From positions 27,450,591-27,514,590 of the forward strand of contig OX393563.1 in assembly GCA_947652115.1 (NCBI GenBank): a stretch of DNA of 64,000 nt, in the 5' to 3' direction. Source of the DNA: Blastomussa wellsi. Its lineage: Eukaryota > Cnidaria > Anthozoa > Scleractinia > Plerogyridae. Of this stretch, positions 14,201 to 29,200 are shown one piece after another. Position numbers and translations under genes: made by a program. Positions within the stretch are counted from its first letter, which is position 1; the number at the start of each line of letters is the position of its first letter. The notes below the pieces were generated by a model. It saw only the letters and a list, made by a program, of their open reading frames with translations. It had not been told where the DNA came from and made no database searches.

Positions 14201-17200
14201 TACTTGAGGTCTGTGAGGAAAAGGTTGATAAAACTGACAGATTCCACTTGGCTAATGAATGACTCCAAATTATCTAGGAAAAGCTGTGAAACAAAAGATA
14301 AGAGTGAGAATACAAACTTGGGAATAAACAAAAAAGCGAACGAAAAAATGAAAGAACGAACTGGCGATCGAACGAACGTTATGTAGCCAAGGCGAAAAGT
14401 GCAGCAAAAAGCATGTTTTTTTGTTACGCGTTATGGAAGCAAATAGTAGTTTAGCTCCTCGTTAAAGGTTCTTTAGGATATTGAAAAATGATATAATTCA
14501 TGTCTTGGCTTGATGAGCAGGATTGAAAGAGCTACATCATCGTTCATGCTCTTTGGATTTAGCATAAAGTTTTTAAAATCGCCTTTTTCAATCCGTTTCA
14601 ATCTTCTCCATCCTCAGCCATCCTTGTTCCTTTTTGGTTTAGTATCTGTCCTTTGGTGTTTTTCCTCTTTAGCAAACTATTATTTTTAGATTTCCTACAT
14701 TTTAAGGGTAATTTAGGCAAGTCAAGTATTTTTAACACTTACCTTGGAGTTATGGTCATGTATTAAATTCAGATTGATCCGGTGCCGCCGCATGACAATA
14801 AAGGCGTCTCGATAGTGAAGACTGAAATTAACAAGAGCAGAACAAAGCACTGCACAGGAGAAAAATACCGAGCAACTGTGAACAGCTGTGGGAGGGGTAG
14901 GGGTGAAATTTGTTACATCAGGTTTTTTATCTAGAGTAACTTTTTAATTAACAATTAGACTAGCTACGCGCCCGAGTTTTCTATGAGCGAATAGTCAACG
15001 AGGTGCAACTGATTATCAACTGGAAAGTCCCGGTTGAAATCTTCCTCTCTGGCACTAGCTGGATTTGTTAGCGAACTGGCCTGCCTCCCGCCAGTTGGGA
15101 TTGTTTCATATTTGTTTGTAACGCGCATTTGATCAAATTCACATGAAATTTGCGCAATATATACATTTTTACTCACCCGTCCAAACATTTCTGCAAATAG
15201 GACAACACTAGCGCTCGGGGATGAATAGTTTCCAAGTTTCCACGAGGCATCTGGCAACAATAACAAGACTACGTTGACATTGCAAATTTCAGTTTCACAA
15301 AGTTTAAGAACAAGTTAAAACAATCGCTGAAACTGTCTACTAATATTCATTATAATCATTTCATCGGGCATTGTGACGTATTTTACGGGCTAAAATGGAG
15401 AATTCAGCGGGATAAAATATATTTTAGCCCGGCGCGTGGACCAATCAGACACAAGAAAGTGAAGATGCCAGCCAATCAGAATTGAAAACCATGCAACTGT
15501 TCACGCCACTTTCTTGCTCGCTAGCAACTCTCCAAGCTCCGATTGACTCAGTTGAGGCTTTTCCATCTGCTGTTCTTGAGCACTACAAGGAAAAAACGGC
15601 TTAAATGCCTAACAATTAAGCAAATTCTCACTCTTCTCAGCTAGATGAAGAGCAAATTTATTTACGGAAACTCGAAGGAGAATCCAGCCGAACTGACGCA
15701 AGTTTGTTTTCATCGAGCGAAACTCGTTCAATGCCAAACTGCCAGCTCAGTTTGCTGCACAATTTATAATTTTAACAACGCTAAATAGCTATTTCTTTGC
15801 TGTCTATAGAATTATGTATGTTTCATTTTAAGAAAACGTAGAGCAAATTTTGTTTTCAGCGTTAAACATGATTGAATTTTGAGGTTTACTGGCAACGGTT
15901 CGTAAATATCTTTAGCCTGATTTTCGATCAAAAATAAACGCCGACTGACTGCCGGCAATGTTCAAGATATCGCTTACTGTCTTTGATTGCTGTTGTCAAT
16001 GCCCTTTGAAATTATTATAATAGTAATAGAGTTGATGTTCTTGGGCGTAAATATGTTTTTGGCCCTCCTCAGAGCTCATTTTAGCCCTCACCTACGGCTC
16101 GGGCTAAAATAAGCCTAAGTCGGGCCAAAAACATATTTACGCCCGCGAACATCAACTCTATTGTTATATCATCAGAGAGGTCAACTCTCTATCTATATTA
16201 AACAGAACAAATGCCCCGAGCGGGATTTGAATCCACGACACCCCGATCTCACGAAAGGTGCTCTAACCACTGAGCTACCGAGGCAACCACAGTGGAGGGA
16301 GTCAAATATTAGCTACAACACTGAGGATCACAACTAACTTGCGAATGTGAAAATGTTGTTTTCAAGTTTGCGCGTATTAAACTTAACTTAACTTCTAATG
16401 GGTTCAAATAATTTGTTGAGTTCTGTTGCTTTAATTTGAGCTTCTTCAAAATCATGCTAAATGTACACATTGACTGAACAGCCAGTATTAAAAAATGTCT
16501 TTGTACAGTGCTGGTTTTAGAATAGAAACTACTAATGGCAGCAACGCTGAAATATTTAAGATATCCCTCAGTGTTCGCATCTAACATTGATCACAAAAAC
16601 ATCCAAAAACACGTTAAAATGTTTGAGATCGATGAACATGTACCTGCAGGACGACTTTGGTATCTTGTGTAACAGCCACAACGATTCGCGAACCTCTCTC
16701 GACGCGTCTTATGTTTTCATCTAAAGGGTGCGGTTTGTCCTCAACTAAAACTGGTAAACCTTGATATAAAACAAACATCAAGTCAGACAACTAACAACTC
16801 GTGCACTGGCAGTAACAGAACCAATTTATTGCTCCCTGTGGTTTTGGTTTTTATGCTGCTATTTTTTTGCATTAGAAGAGAAGAAGTTTCCCACGATAGA
16901 GTGGCAATTCAGTCCGACATAGTATATGACGTCATTTTCTCTCTCGATCCAGCTCTCTCAATGCAACTCGACTGAAGTCGAATCTGGTAATGGCGGACCG
17001 TTTAAACAAGAATTCGTCGTTCCGACTTATTTCGAAAATTGAGGCGCAATAATTGGCATGGTGCATTGTTGCCAAATATAGAACCGGAATTGAAAGAGAA
17101 CAAGAACAAAATGTTTTCATCGTAGTACCACTTTAACTAGAGAACGTTTTAATTGTTTCGAAAAAATCGTAATGAATATTTTAGGTTTCCTTCTATGAGG

Positions 17201-20200
17201 AAGAGACTGGGTCTTACCCCGAGTGGTTGGTAAGAGGCTGATGCAACGCAGTGTGTGCGCATGCGTTGTTAGAAGAAGAAATTCGTCATGAACTGCAAAC
17301 GAAGTACAATTAGAAGCCACCTGAAATGCCAAATGTACAAAACATTAATTTACTAAATAGTATAATGCTTTCATCATCATCATCATCATTTCTCTTGGTG
17401 CCATAAGGCACATAAGGCTTTAACACTATCTCTCCACTGGCACCGGTCCACTGCTTTGGCCCTCACGCTTGCCCATGTTTCCCACCCAGCTAAACGTCTT
17501 TCCTCCTCGACCATCCTCCGCCAAGTTGTCTTCGGTCTTCCTGGTTTCCTTTTCCCCTCCGGCCTCCACTCCAATGCGGTCACACAGTGCTCTTCCTTGT
17601 TCTTTCTCATTATGTGTCCAATCCAATTCCATCTTCGCCGTCTGATTTCGTCACTTACTCTGTTTACTCCTGTGTTCTCCTCAATTTCTTGATGGGAAAT
17701 AGTCTGGGGCCACCTTATCTTCAATATACGTTTCATGCATTTATATTGAAAAGCGTCCATCTTCTTGGCTTCTTTCTTTGTGAGTTTCCAAGCTTCACAA
17801 CCATACATCAAGACCCCTCTAACAATCGTTTTAAACAACTGAACCTTCGTCTTCCTACTAATTTCGCTACAGTCCCAGATTCTTCGCAACCTGTAGAACG
17901 TTTGTCTACCTTTACTTAACCTCTGCTGTATATCTTTAGTCGCTCCACCCTCTTTGTCCAGCAGTGCACCCAGGTACATAAACTCGTCCACATCATCTAC
18001 TTGCTCATCATTTACTTTTATTCTTTGGTCATTCTTGGCATTTATACGCATGACTTTTGACTTCCTTGCATTGATCTTAAGTCCTACTCTGGCAGCTTCA
18101 TCGACAAGACTACCGGTCTTATCTTTAATGTCAACATATCTCGATGAAAGTAAGGCAATGTCGTCTGCAAAGTCCAGGTCTTCTAAGACCGTGGTGAATT
18201 TCCATCGTATGCCAGTTTTCCTGCCCTCTGTAGTTCTGCTCATGACCCAGTCAATTGATAATAAGAAAAGAAAACCTGACATGGTGCACCCTTGCTTCAC
18301 TCCGGACTGTATTTGAAACCATTCTGTTGTTTCGCCCTCTTCCAAAACTGCACATTCAAAGTTATTGTACATTGCCTTTACCAGGTTGATCAGCTCTTCT
18401 GGTATTCCATACATTGACATAATGTTCCATAGACTTTCGCGATGTATAGAGTCAAACGCTTTCTCAAAATCAATAAAGTGTGTGTACAGAGTTGCATTCC
18501 ATTCATTGACTTGTTCCAGTATATTTCTGAGAGTAAAGATCTGATCGATGGTACTTCTGTTCTCACGAAAGCCTGCTTGTTCCTTTCTCAAGATGTTGTC
18601 AACACCGTTTTTAATTCTTCTTATCAATACTCTGCCAAAGATCTTACTTATAACTGGTAAAAGTGTGATACCCCTCCAATTTGTACATTCACGTAGGTTG
18701 CCTTTTTTGGGTAACTTTACTATCAATCCTTTGCTCCAGCTTTTTGGTACTGCGCCCTCTTCCTTCACTTTGTTGAACAACTTTGTCAACTCCTTTGTTC
18801 TCTCTTCTAAATCTGTTTTTAGAAGTTCTGCAACTACGCTATCATGTCCGGATGCTTTCCCACTTTTCGTTGATTTTATAGCCTCTTTCACTTCTGTTGG
18901 TTTAAATGCACCGATGTCAAATTCTCTGTCATTCTGCATTGTTTCAATTTCCTGTGGTTGTATAGGATTGACAGGTGGTTCTCTGTTTAGTACTGTGTCA
19001 AAGTGTTCTTTCCAGATCTTCAGTATAATGCTTTAGGAATACGTAACATGTGAACTCTCACAGGCGTCTTGCATTAATCCAGTACCCCTTCCGTGCGCAA
19101 ACAAATGTAGGGTGCGCGGACGGGAGAGTTTTGGGAATGGACTAACTTTTCATTACTACGTATACTAAAGAAATAATTTGACAACAAAATTATGAGATTG
19201 AGATTTTGGAGTGTGCACAGGAATTGAATCATCCAGCAATATTTCTAAACATCCTCCGATAGTTCGAAGAAACGAGAAAACGTCAGCATTTTGAAAAGAC
19301 CCTTAAAGCCACACTTCGCTTCTCGCCATATGCATTATCATCCTAGTATAACACTACACTAATCTGCTTATACGAAAAATCATCATAAGACATCTTACCT
19401 GTTTGTTATTGACATATAACCTAGAGTGCTCAGTAAGACCTAAAACAACTTCCTGGAAATAAGAAACACACTTTACTTTACAAACGTTATCAAGTTTCAT
19501 TAATTGGGGGTGCACATGTTCGTAATGACAACTGCTGTAAATTGCAAGACGCGCCAACACACGATCATCATCGGCCGTTGTCAAGGTGATGACAATTTTG
19601 TTGCCTTCCAACCAATGGGGGTTTTCTGTTTCTAAAGAAACGGGGAATTCACTTTCTTTCAAAGATGATTACGGTCCCTCTATTATTCTCGCTTCCCCAC
19701 CCTCCCATCCCAGCCAGCTCTCCCTTTTGCTCGTCTCCAGTTCGTTCACGATTCTTTCCCTGCGTGGAAATCGAGGAAAAAACAAGTCATGTATTATACT
19801 GTCATAAAACACGAAGGACATTTGAGAAAAAGAGGGAAATGTAGAAAACACGAGCCGCAGGCGAGTTGTTTCTGCATTTCTCGAGTGTTCCCAAATGTCC
19901 GAAGTGTTCTATGACAGTATAATATACATGGCTTAGCCTTCTTCATGATGTAGATTTAATTTTATACGTCGCACGATCGATAAACTGAAGCAATTTAATT
20001 TCATTTCGCTTCTTCTACTTTACTCTCAAACTTAGAAGCTTCCTCAACAATTTATGCAGCTTGACTCAAAATTTTGTCGACAATTTCTTCATAGAAAATG
20101 TTCTCCGTCATCTCTAGCGAATTTTCATTAGAGTAAAGCTGACGAAAAACAATAAAACACGATGAGTTTCTGTGTTTTATACTCTGATAAAACATGGGTT

Positions 20201-23200
20201 TTGACCAATCAGAGCGCGCGCAGAATTCTATCTATATTATAAAAGGTTATAAAGAGTCTATTAAATTCCCGTTTTTATTCTGGCACAACGACGGCGTAAA
20301 TTGCTCATAAATGTTTAAAAGCGAAAATATAAGTGTCTCCTCCCTAGTTTTGCATTGCGCATCTGCACGGCCAGGGCAATAGTAAAGTAAAGTAGATTAA
20401 GTAAGTCATCTTTTGTAATTAAATTTGGCCATGATTTTGCGGATCAGCCTGGTAGTGCAGTGGTGAGATAGGGATGTTGGAATGTCAGAGGTTCATGGTT
20501 CGATTCTGCTCATTGACGAACAATTTTACTTTCTTTTTTGTTTATAGCCGCTGCTCTTCCAAGACAGCACAAAGTCAGAGCTTGTTTAAACACAGGAATT
20601 CTTAACGAATACACAACTGGATTTACAAAAGAGTTCATTAACTATCTGTCAGCACGACACTTGTCACAAAACTCAGTCCTGTTCGGATCTGCCTTAGTAA
20701 AACGTTTCACAATGAATCAATGTCACCTGCCCATCATATTAAGCCAATGATGCACGGTTCAACATCTTTCAGCTTTAGTTGATCAACAAATGTTGAACAT
20801 CGTTGCGACTTGCTGAAACGCTTTTGCGTTTTTGACCGAGTCGTTCAACAATCGGCAACTTGTTGAACGGAATACAGCCAAGTTCAAAAAGGTTCGACAT
20901 GTTGAATGGCATATTTGAACATTCAACATCACATGATACACTGTTCAACACTTGTTGAACCCCAATCACAACATTTGTTGCTCAACAAATGTTGAACCGT
21001 GTATCATTGACTTTAAAGAACTAAGTACCGCGGTTTTAATCGTGAAACCGAAAACGTCCTCACGAGATCTACAATGGGGAAATCTTTAACAAATTAAAAC
21101 ACAAACAAACAAAAAACAGTCGCTGCATGTGAAATTTGAATTTAAGTCTGTATCTAATGCTAGAATAAGATTCATGCATAAAGCTGTATAACAAAAAACC
21201 GTTTTCTTTAACAAGTGAGTACAAGCTACAAAATCGATACCAAGTTTTTCTCGGCTGATTATAGTTTAGTGTCTATGGTTTCCTGTTCAAACGCCGGTTG
21301 TGGGTTACTGGGATCAGCTCGCAATGTTCTTGGCTGTGCCGCCAGCGGCATAGCAGCAGGCGAGTTATTTCCTCTTTCGTTTGTAGCCGCTACTCTCCCA
21401 ATACAGCGCAAAGACAGAGCTTGCTTAAACTCAGGAATCCTTAATGCATACACCACTGGATTTACAAAAGAGCTCGAAAAATTTAAAACGGTCATCAGGC
21501 CAAAGAACAGCCAAGATACCTGAAAATCATGAAGGACATACATAAGAACATTCGCAACAACGAAAGGGAGCCACGACAGCAGAGCAAGGGCAGATACAAA
21601 CAGCAAAGTCTTTGTTACGCGTTTGTTCTGTGAGGCTCTGTTTTGCTGCTGTGTAGCCACACTACCTTGTTGAAACTTTCTCCAAATGCCGATGTTACAA
21701 CCGCAGACAATCAACAATAGAATCAAGATGTATGGCGTCCAAGCATACAAAGCATGTTTGGGTGAAATGAAGATATTTAATGGAGTCAAGACAGCGGCGA
21801 CGAGGAAAGCCAGTGTCCACAACACAAAAATAACAATGCGGTATGCTCGAACTGATAGTGCTTTGTGTTTAAGCGGCCAAGATATGGCGTGAAATCTCTC
21901 GGCGGATATGAAAACCGCTGAAATAAGTGACGCCTGTGAGAAAAAGGTGTCAACGCTCGTGAACAAAATAGACAAAGGCACCGTCCGTCCTCCTGTCCAG
22001 AGCTGATAAATAGCCCCAACATCGTGAACGTAAATAGGAAGAGACACCGCTCCTAGCATCATATCAGCAAACGCCATATTGATGACTAGAACTAAACTTT
22101 TCTTTCGGCGAAGTCCCTTGTAAACTGCAAAGAGAACGATGGTGAGCAAATTTCCAACGATAATCAACACAGCTGTCAAGATAAAAGCACTACACAATGC
22201 AATTCCTTCTGCTTTGGAAGGAACAGTCATTGGCGAATCAGACGCATTATATAAGCTAGTGTTATCTGCAGACGTTTTGTTCATGTTTGGCTTTCAACGA
22301 ACCGAGGAAAAACGTTTACACTTTGATCTTACAAGAAGACGTGTGGTTTTGTTGACGCGGAGAGATGTTCTGTGTTGAGTAGCAAAAACAAGAAGTACGT
22401 CAATGCAAATTATTTAGTTCTTTCCTCTGTAAAAAGACCAATCATTGCTGAATCTGAAGAGTCTTATTCTCACTTCCAGTGCCCTAACAACGGAACTGCT
22501 TTTATTTTTAACTCAACAATTAAAATCTATAAGAAACAGGTGTTTCCACTTGTCATTGTTCGTGAACTTCCGAGAAATTTTTACACTCGAGGAAACCGTT
22601 TGATAAAACACTTTTTATGCCTTTAAGGTAGCTCGACTGGATTTTTTCAGTCGGGGCAACAGCGCTCAAGGTTGAGAACTTGCTACGTCACCACTACCAA
22701 AATAATCCAAAACCGATCACCACAGCTGTATTAGATAAAGATGAAAATTTGTCATGACTAGTTTTATATTGGCATTGGAGTTGCCATAGCAACGTAATAA
22801 CATCAAGACGAGTTTTACTTTCCTTCGTATTTCTCAGCACCAGGAGGTTTGTTAGAAAATCGCTTAAGTGAGCTAATACTTTCCAAATTTGCCTCGACGC
22901 TGGCAAAGTTTGAACAAATTCTTTTTGAGCGTTATCGAAATTTTGAGGGATGAGGTTTCGGGGGTTATAAAATGAGTAAAAAAAATACTTGCAACATAAT
23001 TGGATGACATCAAAAGAAAACGACGGGCTTTGGAAATGCTGATTCGTCTCATAGTAGTTTTATTTTAATTGAAATTGTAGGCAAACAAGTGACGGCAATG
23101 GTTCGGCCGATTGCGAGAAAAAGGGATTTGATGAGCGTGTGTTCAGGTGGTATAGCTGCCATTTTTGTATATACGGCTACGCATACAGAAACCACTTAAT

Positions 23201-26200
23201 GAATTTAAAAATTTGACCACCTCGATATTAAATAATCAGTCTATACTGGCCTGCATGGTTCAAGGTCATCAAACAGGCTCACCAAATCCCTTTTCCTCGC
23301 TATCGGCGACACCAATGCAGCCACTTTTTTACACACAGTTTCAAATGAAATAGTATATTGCTTTAGGTAAGCCTAAAAGCGGAGCTCCACCCTTGTTGCT
23401 AGTTTGTGAAAATACTTTCGCAAAAAAAATCAAAATAAGAAAACGAAAAATATAATAAAATGAAAATGATAAAGAAAACGAAACTAAACATGTCCTTGAC
23501 ATTAAAAAAAGCATTTACTAAATATCAATTAACGCTTGTTGGATTAGCTCAGTTGGGTAGGCATGGTATAGGAAGTTCCCTTTGGAGGTATCATCACAAT
23601 AATAAAAATAAAAATTGGCTCCAACCGGGAAGAGGACACATTGAAGCGGTTACTTTTCGCGCCTCAGGTGAATTAAAACCCAACCACTCAATTTAGACCT
23701 TGATGAGCTCTACACCTGAGCCAGGGACTGCTGCGGTTATATGAGAATGGTCACTGAATACCTTGTTTTGACAGCGCTAGATTGATATAACATGAATATC
23801 CAATATCAAAGATGTAAATGTGAAGCTAAGATCGACGTATTTTGAAGCATGGCCGCCATCAGCGACGTCGTTGGCGGCCGTTGTGCGCCCGCGAGCGATT
23901 CCGCTAGCCATTTTGACCATGAAAAATGCGCTGCACGCGTTTCTTGAGTATGGTGCTCTGCTTGGCTGTCCTTCGAGCCGCCGTAGCACCGCTAAAACTG
24001 CTTTAAGATGAAAGAACATTCCCGAAGCGCGTCGTTATCTCTCAATTGTGTCGAAAGTATTATTTTCTTGCATCCCCCAAAATTTCAATAACTCAAAATA
24101 TAAATATAGAATTTCTTCAAACTTTGCCAGCATCTAGAAGACTTCAATATTGAGCGATTTCCTAAAAACCTCCCAGTGCCGAGCAATACGAAAGTAAACA
24201 TCTTATGACGTCATGTCGTTATTGTGGCAACTCCGATATAAAACAAGTCATGAGAAATTTTCATCAAAAACCGCGTTTGATCTCAAATCAAAACCCTTAA
24301 GATGGTCTTGCACTCAAAATTAAAAAAAGTACTTTTTGCTATATCTGAAAATTCTTTTTGCACCTCTGGAAAGATCTTCTCAGACTGATACTCTTGACAG
24401 TTTTGATTGACATGCTGTTGCCATGGTAACCGAGTTATGAGGCCCCCAACTGTGAAAAAGTGGTGTTTTATGAAAAGGATATCTCGAGAACTGAAGGTCC
24501 TACTCACATGGCACTGGTGTCAAAATGAACTAGAAAGATAGGTCTGTGCTGGAAACCTCAGAAATACGCATATTTTGGTATTAAACAAATAAAAACTTGC
24601 AAGTAGTTCTCGATTTTGATATTTTTACTTGTGTCGTCACCATGGAAACATCCATTGTCAATGAACTATATCCAAACAAGCTTACCTAAAAATCTCCCTC
24701 CATTTGAGCAAGTACTTATTAAGATATCCTTTTTGCCGTAAATGTCATTATTGCAAAATTGTGTAATAGAGAAAATCAAGCTTAAAGATTAAAGTCGATG
24801 AATTCAAGTGTTAACAAAGGCAATATGTGACCTTTAGATGGCTTGAGCCAAGTTCTGAGGTACCCTTATTAAAATGCACCAGATAAATAAGTTTCACCCT
24901 CTTTTCCTGTGCTTTGTCACTTTTTTCTTTCTTTTGCCTCTCAATAATCTTCTCCAGGGTACCAAACTCGGACCATGGCTCTTTCTGCTTATGATAAACG
25001 ATCTCAAAGTTGACGCCCCAACGTGGAAGTACGTAGATGATACTACCATCTCCCAAACCATACCCCGTGGTTCCCTGGGTGACGTACAACGCGTTGTTAC
25101 TGCGGTGGACACCTGGTCCCAATCCCAGCTGATGCAACTAAACGCTGACAAGTGCAAAGAGTTAATTATTGACTTTAAGGATAATCCTCATAACTTTTCT
25201 CCACTTGTGGTAGATAGCAAAGCCCTTCCCGTCATTGATTGCGCCAAAATCCTAGGTGTTACCATATCTAGTGACCTCAAATGGAACAATCACGTTGTAG
25301 ATTGTATTAAGAAGGCAAACAAGCGGATATATTTCATTGTTCTCTTGAAAAGGGCTCGTGTACCTTGTAATGACATTGTTAATTTCTATTGTACAACAAT
25401 CAGATCTGTTCTAGAATATTGCGCTCCCCTCTTCCATCACGCGCTCCCCGCTTATCTCAGTGAGGATATGGAGAGAATACAGAAAAGAGTTCTTTCCATA
25501 ATTCTCCCAGATATGTCATATCAGGACTGCTTGGACAGCCTAGGCCTGCCAACGCTAAAAGAGAGACGCAATGATCTATGTAAACGACTCTTTGATTCAA
25601 TCGCCAACAACTCGGGGCATAAACTACACAACTTACTGCCTCCAAGAAATGAACAAAGCTACCGCCTGCGACAACAGAGAACATATAATCTACCACGCTC
25701 GCGCACAGACCGGTTTAGTCTGTCCTTTGTGTATGCAATGTCAAGAGATGCCAGAGCAACATACAACGCGTAGTACATAGCTAGTGACTTTATAATTTTA
25801 ATCCAATTAGATACTTATATTTTATATCATGTATATATGATTGTAATTATTTTTAACATTTACTTATTTATATATTTCTCTGTAAAATACGCAATTCAGT
25901 CTGGTGACTGCGATGTATTTCTTTATAAACAGTCTATCTATCTATCTATCTATCTATCTTGTTTTGCTCTTTTCTTCAAATTTGTAGTTCGCTTTTGCCA
26001 CTCGAATCCTATCAGTTTCTTGACATTCCATCTGGCAAAATTCACCAGGCATGATTCCAATTGTTTCAAACACTTTAATTAATAGCTGCTTGGGAGCTAA
26101 TGTTTAAGTGGGATAGAGCATCATAAACCCCCAGCTGTAAAACATCTGAGCCAACAAACACACCTTTTGGTACACGCTCCCAAACCATTCCATTTAGTGC

Positions 26201-29200
26201 CTCATTTTCATTTTGGGTCTTGACATCCAAGCATTTATTCAGTAAACTGTCTTCACTCAACCTTTGGTAAATAGGCTTGAGTTTAGAGACATGCAGAGGC
26301 AAAACATTTCCACGCTTTTACGTGTTTGCTTTGTTTGCTTTGTCCCTCATAAAACCGCACCAGCTGTCAGGGCCCTCAGGGCAATGCTGATGTAAGGTCC
26401 TGTCTTTAGAAGCAACACAGTGGAACAAGCTGGCGTGTACGGCTTTCTTCATGGCTGCAAGATCACCAGTGTTACTTCTAATGGCAATGCCATTAGATAA
26501 TAATTTTGCAATTTATCAATCATAGCGTCTGTCAGCCGTCCTTTTCCTCCAAATCATTTCTGCTCTTTCTTCAGCTTTCGCAATGCTGTTCCAACCCGTT
26601 TTTGCACATGGCCAAACACATTCCTTTTTAACCACCTCAATATCATAGACTTGATGCATACCTTTGACAATTGCATTGTTCTTGCTCTTGCTCTCCCCAT
26701 CCCCATAATATTCGTCGTATTGAAGCTTTAGAAGATCTACAGATCTCATGAAGATACGATGGGCACCTTCTGGCCCCATGGCTGGTGCTGAACCACTGAA
26801 ATTGGCTTTTCATGACGCTTGGTGGTCTGCTCTCCATGCAGCACTTTCTGGGTTGTCTGAATCATCCTCATGTTCCTTACACTTCTTACAAACCTTACTA
26901 AGGGGTTCCATATCAAGCACTTTCCCCGTGTCCATGCTTATAGCAGCTACACAGCCATTTAATGATGAAATCCCCTCCTTTGCCACGTTCTGTCCACAGA
27001 CACCCCACATTTGGCTAAACCATCATCAGACTCTGGCTTTAAGGCATGAATTTCTTTAGCAGCATCACTCATTGTCTCTAGGGAGATCTTTTTAATTTCT
27101 TTCAGCAGTGCCTTTGTTGTGGCGAGCATATAGGGTAGGTCTGGGATGTGGTGGCATGTTCATAAGTCCACAAAACCTCTTACCTGAAGCCCGTCCATAA
27201 CCAATAGACCATGTGGCATAGACAAACCTTCTGTTTAATTCAAAGCAGCGACCATTTGCGCTGAAGTATAAAACTGTTCAGTCCAACCACACGTGCAACA
27301 AAGCAGGCGAAGACTGGAGGCGCATCCTTTTCTTTTCATCGCTTGATCTTGTAAAATCAAATCAGACACGTGGCACAGTTTGCATGGCATACTTTGAAAC
27401 AGAGACAACAAAACTGACATGTCCACAAACCGAAATCCACTAAACATCGATTCCTTACTTGGTTCCGTACAATCCTCCTTAAAATCAGAAGATTCCGTCG
27501 TTTGCTTTGATTGAATTTTTCGAGAAGATGATGATCCTGACCCTTTCCCAAAAGTCGAGCTACGACGTTCATCAATGTTATTCGCTTTCTGTCGTTTCGA
27601 TTTCGAGTGCTGATTTCCAGAAAATTTGCTCTTATTTTTGTAACTAGAGCGAGTCTTAGACGGCATTTAAGACAAATTTCGAATAAAAAATTGCACGAAG
27701 AGGAGAATAGACAAAATGCAATAGTTTGCAGCTCAACATGTACAATGATTGCGACGAAAGTTAGGTAGGTAATTTATTGTTAGGAAAATGCCTCAATAAA
27801 TTGTTGTTGCTGTTGAAATGATACCTACTGAAGTGTTTACAAAGGAAATATGTCAGGGACGAGTCCCAAAGGGGATTTCGCATTTTCTCTTGCTGCAATC
27901 TCACATTTTTTCGTAAACAAACCGTTGCTATGGTTGTTGCTTTGAAAAACATGGACACTCGCTCAGGAATTCAGCTGAAATGTCCCATTTACCGCCTGAA
28001 TTGGGTAAAAGTGACCCTTTAGACCGAAAGAGAGATGGTAAAGATAGCAAAACGCATTGTTTTAACAAATTCACATTTTTCGAAGAAAAGGCAAAATTTT
28101 GAGTGGAAGACCACCTTAAGATGTTGAACTGGTGTTTCATTGGGCATCAAGATTCACCCACCTGACCTAAATGGTCATCACTGATTGGCTGTTGAGCTCA
28201 TAAATAATTAACGATTTGAGAAGTTTTGATATTATATTTCTCTAAAAAGGGCCTGTGTTTGGGATTTTCGTTTCATTCTCCCATTATTTTGTTTTAAGAA
28301 TTTTTAAACTTGAAAAAAAAGTTTTTAGGGCATTTTTTAGTTTAAAAATTCAAAATGATCGAAATTACAAAGAACCGGATAAAAAACATTCCAGACACAT
28401 TTTTTCAGACCAATATTTATTGCGGGCTTGCCTTAGGGAGGCAGTAGCCCATTCTTTACAATAGCGAGAAAAAGCCAAAATTTGTCGGATGTAAGATCGG
28501 AGACATGCGCAGTCGATTGCGTTTTTTATATCCGGGGTAATCCTTATTGAATCAAGGATGAAACAAAACGAGGAGCAACAAATTTTTCTCGCTGGAACTC
28601 TTTGAACTGAATTGTTTTCACCTGCTACATCGAGATTCATTTCTTTTGGAACTGCCTTTAGCTGGTCGAACCCGTGGAATACGGCAATTTCGCGAAAAAA
28701 AACCAGGCATGTCTGGCTGGCTGGCATCCATACAGATTAACAAGCGAAATGCGCAAGACGTGCCACATTATTTAAAACACGTGAAATTACTACTTAACAA
28801 TTAGATTATAAGCTCGAGATTTCTATCGCGTGATAGAAATGCGTGAACTATCACGCATAGAAATCGAGAGCGAATAATCTAATTGTTTTAGTATAAATCT
28901 ACTAGCCGTGGCGACGTTTGTCTTTTCTGGAACAGCCTCGACCAGTAAACTGTCTAAATCTTCTTCACGGACATGTCGAAAACGGGAACAAGCGGCCGCC
29001 ATTTTGTTGACAACCGCACTGCTACGCTACTCACTATCTACCACAGAATAGACAGTGGGTAGCGTAGCCAATCAGAGAACGGCATTCGTGATAGAACGCT
29101 AGTAGATTTACACTAAATAATAATAAACATGAAAAAATTACTCGATTCTGATTGGCTGAGAGCAGTGCAGTAGTGTAACACCAGTGCAAAAAGTGTAACA

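Larger units (their letters stand above)
24296..28120. mobile_element. Decayed Mutator-like element with 26-bp TIRs
   Basis: The left terminus 24296-24321 (CTTAAGATGGTCTTGCACTC...) and the reverse complement of 28095-28120 (CTTAAGGTGGTCTTCCACTC...) match at 24 of 26 positions by eye. They bracket the degenerate transposase at 26075-27666. No clear target duplication was found, as expected for an old copy. A CR1/L2 fragment lies inside. Confidence 0.65.
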
